A stretch of DNA of 64,000 nt, from assembly GCA_903832005.1 (NCBI GenBank), contig CAIKZO010000075.1, positions 26,823-90,822 on the forward strand, written 5' to 3'. The stretch comes from Enhydrobacter aerosaccus (GTDB taxonomy: Bacteria > Pseudomonadota > Alphaproteobacteria > Reyranellales > Reyranellaceae). The position numbers were made by a program, and so were the translations under genes. Position 1 is the first letter of the stretch. Each line of letters begins with the position of its first letter. The notes under the pieces are model-generated. The model was not told where the DNA came from, searched no databases, and saw only the letters and a list, made by a program, of their open reading frames with translations. Shown piece by piece: positions 8,286 through 16,450 of this stretch.

Positions 8286-9539
8286 ATGCGCGATGTTTAT
8301 GTGGTCGGTGCCTACACGACCGCCTTCAAGAAGCACCCTGGCATGAGCTTTCAGGACCTCGCCCGCGAGGCCTATCTCGGCACGCTGAAGGACGCCGGCA
8401 TGAAGACCGGCGCCGACATCGAGGCCGGCTGGCTCGGCAACTGCGGCATGGTCTTCTGGGGGCAGAATTCGATTCGCGGCCAGGCGCTGTTCCAGCCGCT
8501 GGTCGAGGAAGGGCTGTTTCCCGAGCGCGTGCCGATGTTCAACGTCGAGAACGCCTGCGCCACCGCCTCGACCGCCTTCATGGGCGCCTGGAAGGATGTG
8601 CTGGCCGGCACGCACGAGCTGTCGTTCTGCATCGGCATCGAGAAGCTGTTCAGCCCGGAGGCGCCGGAGCGCACCTCGAACCTGTTCAACCAGGGCTACA
8701 TCACGGGCCAGCACGACCGCCTAGTCGCGGAGATGGATCGCGTCGGCAAGATGGTCGGCGCGGAGTTCAAGCCGGGTGACGACCGCACGATCTTCATGGA
8801 CACCTATGCCATGCAGGCCAAGTGGCACATGTGGAAGTACGGCACGACCCAGCAGCAGATCGCCACGGGCGCCGCCAAGAACCACAATTACGGCGCGCTG
8901 AACGAGAAGGCGCAGTATCGCTTCCAGATGACGCCGCAGTCGGTGATGGAAGACCGGCCGGTGTCCTATCCGCTGACCCGCGCAATGTGTGCGCCGATCG
9001 GCGATGGTGCGGCGGCAGCGTTGATCTGCTCGAAGGAATATCTCGAAAAGCTTCCGAAGGAAGTGCAGGCGCGCGCCGTCAAGATCGCGGGTGTGGGCTT
9101 CTCCGGCGGCATGTATCGGGAGCTGGACAAGCCGGGCCTCTCTCGCGCCGCGGCCGACAAGGCCTACAAGATGGCCGGTCTGGGACCGCAGGACATCGAC
9201 GTTGCCGAAGTGCACGACGCCACCAGCTTCTGCGAGGTCTACCAGTGCGAGATGATGCGCTTCTGCCCCGAGGGCGAAGGCGGCAAGTTCATCGAATCGG
9301 GTGCCACCGGACCGGGCGGCAAGCTGCCGGTGAACACCTCGGGTGGACTGGTCTCGAAGGGCCATCCGGTGGGCGCCACGGGCCTGTCGATGCTGGCCGA
9401 ACTCGCCACGCAGCTGCGCGGCGAAGCGGGGCCGCGCCAGGTCAAGGGCGCGGAGATTGCCCTGGCCGAAAACGGCGGCGGCGTGATCGGCATGGAGGAG
9501 GCGGTGGCCTCGGTGATCATCCTGCAGAAGCAGGCTTGA
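8286..9539 (+). CDS. Thiolase-family acyl-CoA C-acyltransferase (SCP2-thiolase-like)
   Basis: A 417-residue thiolase. The nucleophile Cys91 is in VENACATAST and the general-base His is in KGHPVGATG near the C-terminus, followed by ENGGGVIG. This spacing and the VEVHDAT-like segment (IDVAEVHDATSFCE) are typical of SCP2/non-specific lipid-transfer thiolases, not of the biosynthetic acetoacetyl-CoA thiolases. It would cleave 3-oxoacyl-CoA, perhaps branched or side-chain substrates. The ATG at 8286 was chosen because AAAAGGA lies before it; an ATG at 8241 would add 15 residues. The SDR and cyclase genes follow on the same strand. Confidence 0.88.
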   Translation: MRDVYVVGAYTTAFKKHPGMSFQDLAREAYLGTLKDAGMKTGADIEAGWLGNCGMVFWGQNSIRGQALFQPLVEEGLFPERVPMFNVENACATASTAFMGAWKDVLAGTHELSFCIGIEKLFSPEAPERTSNLFNQGYITGQHDRLVAEMDRVGKMVGAEFKPGDDRTIFMDTYAMQAKWHMWKYGTTQQQIATGAAKNHNYGALNEKAQYRFQMTPQSVMEDRPVSYPLTRAMCAPIGDGAAAALICSKEYLEKLPKEVQARAVKIAGVGFSGGMYRELDKPGLSRAAADKAYKMAGLGPQDIDVAEVHDATSFCEVYQCEMMRFCPEGEGGKFIESGATGPGGKLPVNTSGGLVSKGHPVGATGLSMLAELATQLRGEAGPRQVKGAEIALAENGGGVIGMEEAVASVIILQKQA

Positions 9540-9593
9540 AATCGCCTCATTACGACCAACATCCGTCTCCCGCGCCGGAGACGATGCTGTAAA

Positions 9594-9624
9594 CTCTCCC
9601 GGATTTTAAGGTTTCTCGGGAGAG
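9594..9624 (+). promoter_or_regulatory. Stem-loop covering the SDR ribosome binding site
   Basis: CTCTCCCG (9594-9601) pairs with CGGGAGAG (9617-9624) around an AT-rich 15-base loop. The right arm is the ribosome binding site of the gene starting at 9629. A second hairpin, CGTCTCC/GGAGACG (9564-9583), lies just upstream and may end the thiolase transcript although no T-run follows. Confidence 0.4.
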
Positions 9625-9628
9625 AGTA

Positions 9629-10522
9629 ATGAACGTCCGTTTCGACAATCGCGTCGCCATCGTCACGGGCGCCGGCAACGGCCTCGGCCGCTCCCATGCG
9701 CTGCTGCTGGCGAGCCGCGGCGCCAAGGTGGTGGTGAACGATCCGGGCGGGGCGGTGGATGGCAAAGGCGGTGGCCATGCTGCTGCCGACAAAGTCGTCG
9801 ACGAGATCAAGGCCGCGGGCGGCCACGCCGTCGCCAACTACGACTCGGTAGCCGATGCCAAGAGCGCGGCCAACATCGTGAAGACCGCCGTCGATTCCTT
9901 CGGCACGGTCGACATCGTCGTGAACAATGCCGGCGTGCTGCGCGACAAGACCTTCCACAACATGACGACCGACGATTTCGACTTCGTCGTGAAAGTCCAC
10001 TTCCTCGGTACGGCCTATGTCACCCACGCCGCCTGGCCGATCCTGCGGGCCAAGGCCTATGGCCGCGTCGTCGTGACCTCGTCGAACTCCGGCATCTACG
10101 GCACCTTCGGCCAGTCGAACTACGGCGGCGCCAAGCTCGCGGTGGTGGGCTTCATGAACGCGCTCCGGCTGGAAGGGCAGAAGTACAACATCATGATGAA
10201 CGCGCTGGCGCCGATTGCGGCCACGCGCATGACCGACAGCCTGATGCCGGCCCCGGTGTTGGAGAAGCTGAAGCCCGAGTATGTCTCGCCGATGGTGGCC
10301 TATCTCTGCAGCGAGCAGTGCCAGCGCACCGGCGATATCTGGAGCGCCGGTGGTGGCACCTTCGCGCGCATCGAATATCGCGAGGCCGAGGGGCTCCGGA
10401 TCGACGGCCGCGCGCCGACGGTCGAGGACGTGATGGAGAATATCGACAAGATCGCCGACGTGTCGGCGAACCGCGTGTTCCGCACTTCCGGCGAAGAAGT
10501 CCAGGCGGTGGTGAGTGGCTGA
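9629..10522 (+). CDS. SDR oxidoreductase, (3R)-hydroxyacyl-CoA dehydrogenase-like
   Basis: A 297-residue classical short-chain dehydrogenase. The nucleotide motif TGAGNGLG is at 13-20, NNAG at about 99-102, and the catalytic YxxxK is Tyr165/Lys169 after SSNSG. Segments VVVNDPGG and ADKVVDEIKAAGG resemble the dehydrogenase part of multifunctional enzyme type 2 of peroxisomal beta-oxidation. It would oxidise a 3-hydroxyacyl-CoA with NAD(P). The neighbouring thiolase would take the 3-oxoacyl-CoA product, which supports that role. Its stop overlaps the GTG start of the adenylate cyclase gene by 8 bases. Confidence 0.85.
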   Translation: MNVRFDNRVAIVTGAGNGLGRSHALLLASRGAKVVVNDPGGAVDGKGGGHAAADKVVDEIKAAGGHAVANYDSVADAKSAANIVKTAVDSFGTVDIVVNNAGVLRDKTFHNMTTDDFDFVVKVHFLGTAYVTHAAWPILRAKAYGRVVVTSSNSGIYGTFGQSNYGGAKLAVVGFMNALRLEGQKYNIMMNALAPIAATRMTDSLMPAPVLEKLKPEYVSPMVAYLCSEQCQRTGDIWSAGGGTFARIEYREAEGLRIDGRAPTVEDVMENIDKIADVSANRVFRTSGEEVQAVVSG

Positions 10523-11711
10523 GCACCTGTCCATCGTCTGCAGCAAGCGCCTGCGACCCGTCCTCGAATGGGTGCTGACCGAAGGCAGGGTCGAGCGCGA
10601 CCTCGGGCGCTTCGTCGAGGGGCTGATGACGCGTGCGGTCGAGGCCGGCCTGCCGCTCTGGCGCTTCTACATTGGCCTGCAGCTCGTGCATCCGCAGATG
10701 GTGGCGACCGGCGTGCTGTGGAAGCGGGGCGGCGGTGTCGCGGAGATGCCGCGTGCCCACGGCGTGCTGACCAGTTCAGCCTATATCGGCAGCCCGATGC
10801 AGGAGGTGCGCGAGCGCAACATCGCCGTGCGCTATCGCCTCGAGGACGAGTTGGCGGAAGGCACGCATACGGTGCAACGCGAACTGAAGGAGAGCGGCGG
10901 CACGGATTATTTCGCGCTGCCGGTGCGCCTCGGCCGGCCGGGCTCGCTCCCGGTGGCGTCGTTCGCCACGGATCGCCCGGGCGGCTTCACCGACGAGGAC
11001 CTGGTCGACATCCATCATCTCGTCGACATGCTCGGGCCGAACGCCGAGATCTTCATCTACCGCAACATTTCCGAGACGGTGACCGACACCTATCTCGGCC
11101 ACATCGTCGGCGAGCAGATCCTGGGTGGGCTGATCAAGCGCGGCGACGGGCGCGAGATCAATGCCGTCCTGTGGTTCTCCGACCTGCGCGACTTCACCGG
11201 CCTCAACGAGCGCATGAGCGCGTCGGAATTGCTCGACCTGCTGAACAACTACCTGCAGCTGGTGGGCGACGCACTGAAGGCCTATGGCGGCGAGATCCTG
11301 AAGTTCATCGGCGATGGCGTGATGGCCTACTTTCCGGCCGAGGACGCGCTCTTCCTGCCGGCGGTGACCAACAACGCGCTCGGGGCCGCGCGCCGCCTGA
11401 TCACCGACATCGAGGCGGCCAACGAGGCGCGCGCCGCGGGCGGTGCCGATCCGTTGCGCTTCGGCGTCGGCCTGCACCTGGGCCCAGTGACCTTCGGCAA
11501 CATCGGCACCGAGGACCGGCTCGATTTCACCGTCATCGGTCCCGCCGTCAATCGCGCGTCACGGCTCGAGGGGCTCACCAAGCAGCTCGGCGTGCCGGTG
11601 CTGGCCTCGTCCGAATTCAACCTCGCGAGCACGGTACCGATGAAGTCCCTCGGCATGCACGCCCTGCGCGGCGTACCCAATCCGGTCGAGGTCTTCACGC
11701 TCCCCGACTAG
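10515..11711 (+). CDS. Class III adenylate/guanylate cyclase
   Basis: A 398-residue protein. The C-terminal half (about 212-398) is a class III cyclase domain: FSDLRDFTGL (221-230) with metal-binding Asp223, GDGVMAYF with the second Asp at about 267, and DFTVIGPAVNRASRLEGL. The first 200 residues lack a membrane segment and have no motif I recognise; many rhizobial cyclases carry such N-terminal sensor regions. The start is GTG at 10515, inside the end of the SDR gene, indicating translational coupling. It probably makes cAMP in the cytosol. Why it is coupled to a fatty-acid enzyme is unknown. Confidence 0.88.
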   Translation: MAEHLSIVCSKRLRPVLEWVLTEGRVERDLGRFVEGLMTRAVEAGLPLWRFYIGLQLVHPQMVATGVLWKRGGGVAEMPRAHGVLTSSAYIGSPMQEVRERNIAVRYRLEDELAEGTHTVQRELKESGGTDYFALPVRLGRPGSLPVASFATDRPGGFTDEDLVDIHHLVDMLGPNAEIFIYRNISETVTDTYLGHIVGEQILGGLIKRGDGREINAVLWFSDLRDFTGLNERMSASELLDLLNNYLQLVGDALKAYGGEILKFIGDGVMAYFPAEDALFLPAVTNNALGAARRLITDIEAANEARAAGGADPLRFGVGLHLGPVTFGNIGTEDRLDFTVIGPAVNRASRLEGLTKQLGVPVLASSEFNLASTVPMKSLGMHALRGVPNPVEVFTLPD

Positions 11712-11778
11712 ATATCCGGTAGTTGTCCTGGACAGGTCTTGCAACCGTCTCTAGGCTCGCGGAAAAACGGGGTTCTGA

Positions 11779-12702
11779 ATGGGGCAATTCAGCTGGGTCT
11801 GGTACTACGCCTGTCCGGCTCCGATACTAGAGCGCCTGATTGCCGCGTACGATATCGTCGATGTCGATGTAAAGCGGCGCGAAGATGCACTCGCCAGCGG
11901 GACGCCCAAGCCGCCGTGGTTACAGGCGGCGCGTCTGCATCTGACGAAGGCGAACGCCCATGTGAAGGAGAGGAAGTATCAGGTCGCGTGGCAGGAAGTT
12001 AAGGCCGCCGATCGAACGCTTCTCGAGGATCCGGCCGATGGAGGCGCTGCCGTGAGCCGAGCCGCAACACTGTTGCGCGAAGCCCAGGACCTGGACGGCA
12101 GACGCGGCAAGGCGATGAGCGACCTGCTGTGCGACGAAAACGGCAAATTACGATCTACGCTCAATGAGGAACGGCCGCGCATTGTCGAAGCCGCTGCGGT
12201 GCGCGACGATTTTACCAATACCCAGTACTTCAGAATTGAACTGCGCCGTCGCCATCTGATCAGCCTGTTCTTTCTGCTCTTGGGTACGCTCGTGACCATC
12301 GTAACGTTGTCGTATTTCGGCAGGATGGAGTTGTTTCGCGATGCCTCAATCACACCGCATCGCTCGGACAGGCTTGTCACCACAATCGTGCTGGGGGTTC
12401 TTGGAGCGTCGATCAGTGTCGCACAAGCGCTTCTGGCGGCCGATATCACCGCCAAGATCACGGCCCAGCACGTCGGAGCTTACATGGTCTGGATTCGCCC
12501 CATGATAGGAGCGGCAACCGCTGTTGTTGCCTATACGCTCTTGCTTGCCAACGATCATGTGCACGTCTTTTCGACCACGGTAGGCGACAATTTTTCCGTG
12601 ATTGCCGTGATCGCACTGGTTGCAGGATTTAGCGAACGATTCATCGTCGGCGCCTTGAATAAAGTCGCCGACATGCAAGGCAGCGAGATCAAGAAACCCT
12701 AG
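11779..12702 (+). CDS. Unrecognised membrane protein with lower GC than neighbours
   Basis: A 307-residue protein I cannot assign. Residues 1-150 look soluble, helical and charged (RREDALASG, RRGKAMSDLLCDENGK). Four membrane segments follow: about 155-177 (LISLFFLLLGTLVTIVTL), 195-217, 235-258 and 264-286, the last ending AGFSERFIVGAL. The GFSER-type ending recurs in uncharacterised bacterial membrane proteins with a cytosolic N-terminal domain. Codon use is visibly more AT-rich than in adjacent genes (ATA, TTA, CGA, GTA), suggesting acquisition by transfer. No good ribosome binding site precedes the ATG. It overlaps the convergent flavodoxin gene by 4 bases. Confidence 0.7.
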   Translation: MGQFSWVWYYACPAPILERLIAAYDIVDVDVKRREDALASGTPKPPWLQAARLHLTKANAHVKERKYQVAWQEVKAADRTLLEDPADGGAAVSRAATLLREAQDLDGRRGKAMSDLLCDENGKLRSTLNEERPRIVEAAAVRDDFTNTQYFRIELRRRHLISLFFLLLGTLVTIVTLSYFGRMELFRDASITPHRSDRLVTTIVLGVLGASISVAQALLAADITAKITAQHVGAYMVWIRPMIGAATAVVAYTLLLANDHVHVFSTTVGDNFSVIAVIALVAGFSERFIVGALNKVADMQGSEIKKP

Positions 12703-13145
12703 ACGAGGCTCTTCCAGCCCTCGATCCAGCCCAGCGCCTCTTCGTCGGGCAAAGGCTGCGACGAGGCGTCGACCTCGAGCCTATCGCCGACCTTCTTCGC
12801 GCCGCACAGCTCCAAGACCTTGTCGACCTTCTTGCCGCCGCCGCAGTAGGTGTCCTGGTAGGTCATGTCGCCGAGCGCGATCACGCCGTAACGGTGACCG
12901 GACAGGTCGGGCCGTTCGCGCTCCAGGGTTTCGGCCAGCGGCAGGATGTTGGTCGGGATGTCGCCCGAGCCGTGGGTGGCGCAGACCACCAGCAGCACGT
13001 CGTGCGCTTCGAGATCGGCCTTGGACGCGGCCTTCTCGGTGACGTCGACCGCGTGGCCCGCGTCTTCCAGCACGGGCTTCAGCGCGTCGGCCACCATCTG
13101 GGCGTTGCCCGACTCGGTGCCGACTAGGATTAGGATGCTCGCCAT
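12699..13145 (-). CDS. Flavodoxin-domain protein (MioC-like)
   Basis: A 148-residue single-domain flavodoxin. The FMN phosphate loop GTESGNA is at residues 9-15, followed by the flavin-binding loops ATHGSGDIP and GDMTYQDTYCGGGK. The sequence order is that of MioC and of the flavodoxin part of sulfite reductase and cytochrome P450 reductases. It should be a cytosolic one-electron carrier. The partner is unknown; the adjacent crotonase genes are divergent, 15 bases apart from its start. Confidence 0.87.
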   Translation of the reverse strand: MASILILVGTESGNAQMVADALKPVLEDAGHAVDVTEKAASKADLEAHDVLLVVCATHGSGDIPTNILPLAETLERERPDLSGHRYGVIALGDMTYQDTYCGGGKKVDKVLELCGAKKVGDRLEVDASSQPLPDEEALGWIEGWKSLV

Positions 13146-13160
13146 GCCAGTCTCTTTGCC

Positions 13161-13958
13161 ATGGAAGAAACGCCCGTACTAGCCGCCGTCCAGAGCGGCG
13201 TTCTGACGCTCACCTTGAACCGCCCGCACCGGCTGAACGCCATGAGCCAGCCGCTGATCGCGGCGCTGCGCGAGCAGATCGCGCGGGCAGCCGGCGACAG
13301 CGCCATCCGTGCCGTCCTGCTGACCGGCACCGGCCGCGGCTTCTGTGCCGGCGCCGACCTTGCCGGGACCGGCACCGGGGCGCTCGACGCCGACGGCAAG
13401 CCCGATCTCGGCGCGGTCATGGAGAGCGCCTACAATCCGCTGATCCGCTCGATCCGCGACCTGCCCAAGCCGGTGATCGGCGCGATCAACGGCGTGGCCG
13501 CGGGCGGCGGGGCCAACCTGGCCCTCTCCTGCGATATCGTGCTGGCCGCGCGCTCGGCCCGCTTCGACCAGGCCTTCGTGCGCATCTCGCTGATCCCCGA
13601 TCTCGGCGGCACCTGGTTCCTGCCGCATACCGTGGGCGACGCGCGAGCGCGCGCCCTTGCCATGCTGGGCGCCTCGGTGCCGGCGGAGGAAGCCCAGCGC
13701 ATGGGCATGGTCTGGCAGGTGATCGACGACGAGAAGTTGATGCCCGAGGCGACGGCGCTCGCGGCAAAGATGGCCGCCGGCCCGACGCTCTCCTACGCCG
13801 CGATCAAGCAGGCGATGAACCGGGCCGGCACCAATTCGCTCGACCAGCAGCTCGACCTCGAGCGCGACAGCCAGCGCGCGCTCGGCAAGAGCGCCGATTT
13901 CAAGGAAGGCGTCGCCGCCTTCCTCGCCAAACGCGCCGCCAATTTCACGGGACACTGA
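13161..13958 (+). CDS. Enoyl-CoA hydratase/isomerase, PaaG-like (copy 1)
   Basis: A 265-residue crotonase. The oxyanion-hole segments are GRGFCAGADLAG and INGVAAGGGANLAL. The active-site loop LIPDLGGTWFLP has Asp where hydratases have the second Glu; this is the pattern of PaaG, the isomerase of phenylacetyl-CoA catabolism. The C-terminal LDLERDSQRALGKSADFKEG also matches PaaG closely from memory. No paaABCDE genes are in the window, so it may instead serve general enoyl-CoA isomerisation. It is followed after 3 bases by a paralogue, clearly one operon. Confidence 0.88.
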   Translation: MEETPVLAAVQSGVLTLTLNRPHRLNAMSQPLIAALREQIARAAGDSAIRAVLLTGTGRGFCAGADLAGTGTGALDADGKPDLGAVMESAYNPLIRSIRDLPKPVIGAINGVAAGGGANLALSCDIVLAARSARFDQAFVRISLIPDLGGTWFLPHTVGDARARALAMLGASVPAEEAQRMGMVWQVIDDEKLMPEATALAAKMAAGPTLSYAAIKQAMNRAGTNSLDQQLDLERDSQRALGKSADFKEGVAAFLAKRAANFTGH

Positions 13959-13961
13959 ACG

Positions 13962-14750
13962 ATGGCTTACGAGAAGATCCTGCTCACGCGTGACAACGGC
14001 CTTGCCACTCTCACGTTGAACGCGCCCGACCGGTTGAATGCCGTCTCGCGCAAGATGATCGCCGAGGTCAAGGACTGCTGGGAAGAGTTGGCGGCGGACA
14101 CCAGCGTGCGCGCGGTGCTGCTGACCGGTGCAGGCCGCGGCTTCTGCGCCGGCGCCGATCTCGCCGATCCCGACCGCGAGGCCAGCGCGACTGCCGATTC
14201 GGGCGCGGCGCTGGAGAAGTTCTTCAATCCCGTGATCCGCGCCATGCGCGCGATCCCCAAGCCCGTCGTCTCGGCGGTGAACGGCGTGGCGGCGGGCGTG
14301 GGCATGAGTTTCGCGCTCGCCTCGGACATCGCTATCGCGGGCAAGTCGGCGTCGTTCCTGCAGGCCTTCGCGCGCATCGGCCTGCTGCCCGATGGCGGAA
14401 GCACCTGGTTCCTGCCGCGCCTCGTGGGCGACCAGCGGGCTCGCGCGCTCGCCATGCTGGCCCCGCAGATCACTGCGCAGCAGGCCAAGGAGTGGGGCCT
14501 GATCTGGGACGTGGTCGAGGATGCCGCTCTGATGGCGACGGCAACCGAGATCGCGCGCAAGCTGGCCGACGGGCCGACCTTGGCGTTGGCACGCATCAAG
14601 GACGCGCTCAACCGCTCGACCGGCAACGACCTGTCGCAGCAGCTCGACGTCGAACGCGATGCCCAGCGCCTGTTGGGCAAGAGCGATGATTTCAAGGAAG
14701 GCGTCGCGGCCTTCCTCGCCAAGCGCAAAGCGGACTTCAAGGGAAAATAG
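13962..14750 (+). CDS. Enoyl-CoA hydratase/isomerase, PaaG-like (copy 2)
   Basis: A 262-residue crotonase paralogous to the gene just upstream; the two share GRGFCAGADLA, NGVAAG, TWFLPR-type loops and the C-terminal LDxERDxQRxLGKSxDFKEG block throughout, so they came from tandem duplication. The active-site loop is LLPDGGSTWFLP, again with Asp as in PaaG. It follows copy 1 after 3 bases and precedes the SMP-30 gene by 10 bases. Division of labour between the copies is unknown. Confidence 0.88.
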   Translation: MAYEKILLTRDNGLATLTLNAPDRLNAVSRKMIAEVKDCWEELAADTSVRAVLLTGAGRGFCAGADLADPDREASATADSGAALEKFFNPVIRAMRAIPKPVVSAVNGVAAGVGMSFALASDIAIAGKSASFLQAFARIGLLPDGGSTWFLPRLVGDQRARALAMLAPQITAQQAKEWGLIWDVVEDAALMATATEIARKLADGPTLALARIKDALNRSTGNDLSQQLDVERDAQRLLGKSDDFKEGVAAFLAKRKADFKGK

Positions 14751-14760
14751 GGGAACGAGC

Positions 14761-15696
14761 ATGACGATGACGCCACACAAGGAAATCACCTCGGGCCTCC
14801 GGTTCCCGGAAGGGCCGATCGCCATGCCGGACGGCTCGGTGATCCTGGTCGAGATCGCGCGCGAAACGCTGACCCGCGTCATGCCCGACGGCAAGCAGCA
14901 CATCGTCGCCAAGCTGGGCGGCGGACCGAACGGCGCCGCGGTCGGACCGGGCGGCAAGATCTATGTCTGCAACAACGGCGGCTTCAACTGGATCGAGCGG
15001 CCCGACGGCCGCCTGTCTCCCGGCACGCAGCCGGCCTCGTACAAGACGGGCTCGATCCAGGTGGTCGACCCGGAGACCGGCAAGTTCGAGACGCTGTACG
15101 ACTCGTGCGATGGGCGGAAGCTGAACGGCCCGAACGACATCGTGTTCGACAACACCGGGGGCTTCTGGTTCACCGATCTCGGCAAGACGCGTGAGCACGA
15201 CAATGATCGTGGCGCCGTCTACTACGCCCGCGCCGATGGCTCGAAGATCGAGCAGAAAGTATTTCCGCTCGAACGTCCCAATGGCTGCGGCCTCTCGCCC
15301 GATGAAAAGACACTCTATGTCGTGGAGACGCCAACGGCGCGCTGCTGGGCTTTCGAGCTTTCCTCGCCGGGCGTGATCAAGGATGCCAACGGTCCCTACC
15401 GCGGCGAGAAGGGCCGCGTGATCGCAGGCTTGGGCGGCTACCAGATGTTCGATTCGCTGGCCGTCGATTCGGCTGGCCACATCTGCGTCGCTACCCTGAT
15501 CACCGGCGCCGTCTCCGACATCTCGCCCGACGGCAAGGACGTGAAGCAGTTCCTGCTGCCCGACCCGATGGTCACCAACGTCTGCTTTGGCGGCAAGGAT
15601 TTGCGCACGGCGTTTGCCACGCTCTCGATGACCGGCAAGCTGGTCAGCTTCGAGTGGCCGCGACCGGGCCTGCCGCTGAACTACTTGAACAAGTAG
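14761..15696 (+). CDS. SMP-30/gluconolactonase-like beta-propeller hydrolase
   Basis: A 311-residue six-bladed propeller of the SMP-30/gluconolactonase/LRE family. The N-terminal metal ligand is the Glu of LRFPEGPIAMPDG, and NGPNDIVFDNTGGFWFTDLG and FDSLAVDSAGHICVATL supply the Asn and Asp ligands that bind Ca2+ or Zn2+. It would hydrolyse a sugar or aromatic lactone in the cytosol. The ATG at 14761 follows GGGGAACG with proper spacing. It is the last gene of the operon with the two PaaG-like genes; that context suggests a lactone produced in the same catabolic route. Confidence 0.87.
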   Translation: MTMTPHKEITSGLRFPEGPIAMPDGSVILVEIARETLTRVMPDGKQHIVAKLGGGPNGAAVGPGGKIYVCNNGGFNWIERPDGRLSPGTQPASYKTGSIQVVDPETGKFETLYDSCDGRKLNGPNDIVFDNTGGFWFTDLGKTREHDNDRGAVYYARADGSKIEQKVFPLERPNGCGLSPDEKTLYVVETPTARCWAFELSSPGVIKDANGPYRGEKGRVIAGLGGYQMFDSLAVDSAGHICVATLITGAVSDISPDGKDVKQFLLPDPMVTNVCFGGKDLRTAFATLSMTGKLVSFEWPRPGLPLNYLNK

Positions 15697-15785
15697 GCTC
15701 TCCTGATCTAGCCTCGAGCCGCTGCTGTAGGGCGCATCGGCCGAGGCCGAAGGGGCAATGCCCACCTACGTCACGTCAACCGTAG

Positions 15786-16450
15786 ATGCGCCGCATGCCC
15801 GATTTCGAGAACCTGAAGAAGCAAGCCAAGCTCTATCTGCGCTGGCACCGTGATGGCTATCATCCGGTGGCGGCGCAGATCCGTTCCCTGCTGCCGCGCT
15901 TTCGTCCTCTCGACGATCGCGCGGTGATGTCGGCGGCGTTCAAGCTCGCCGACGCGCAGGAGATGGTGGCGCGCCAATCAGGCTTCGACAGCTGGCAGGC
16001 GCTCAAGACAGGAGCAAAGCCCGTGAATAACAACACGACCAAGAGTGCGAACCCCACTGCCGCCAAGCCTGTCGTGGCCCAGGCGGAAGCCCAACTGTTC
16101 GTCGCCAACATGGCGGGAGCGTTGGCCTTCTTTACCGGCAAGCTCGGCTTCGAGACGGTCTTCACCTACGGCGAGCCGCCGTTCTACGGCCAGATCCGGC
16201 GCGATGGCGCACGGCTCAACCTGCGCTGCGTCAGCGGACCGGTGTTCGCAGGCGACATCCGCGAGCGCGAACACCTGCTGTCTGCGTCGATGAGCCTGGA
16301 GAGCGCCGCGGCGCTAAAGGCGCTCTACTCGAATTCCAGCACGCCGGTGTCGATTTTCACCAGGCCTTGAAGAGCGAGCCCTGGGGTGCGCGCACCTTCG
16401 TGGTGCGCGATCCCGACGGCAACCTGCTTCTGTTCTCAGGACTGGCTTAG
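15786..16450 (+). pseudogene. Glyoxalase/bleomycin-resistance family gene with a frameshift
   Basis: The first 180 or so codons read MPDFENLKKQAKLYLRWHRD (a ankyrin-neighbour-type helical N-terminal region) and then a VOC domain beginning EAQLFVANMAGALAFFTGKLGF. After KALY at about 16323 the frame goes to a stop at 16370. One frame over, the DNA encodes LEFQHAGVDFHQALK and then TFVVRDPDGNLLLFSGLA with a stop at 16450. This is exactly the missing end of the VOC domain. A single deleted C in the Tyr-Leu codon pair explains it. It is either a recent pseudogene or a sequencing error. ATG at 15795 is an alternative start. It overlaps the convergent malonyl-CoA decarboxylase gene by 4 bases. Confidence 0.82.

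Noticed and set aside
13161..14750. Complete phenylacetate degradation cluster
   Set aside because: Only PaaG-like and, 6 kb away, a PaaJ/PcaF-like gene are present; paaABCDE, paaK and paaZ are not in the window.
13179..14957. 592-codon open frame opposite the two crotonase genes
   Set aside because: Antisense shadow; product is repetitive because the two crotonase genes are paralogues.
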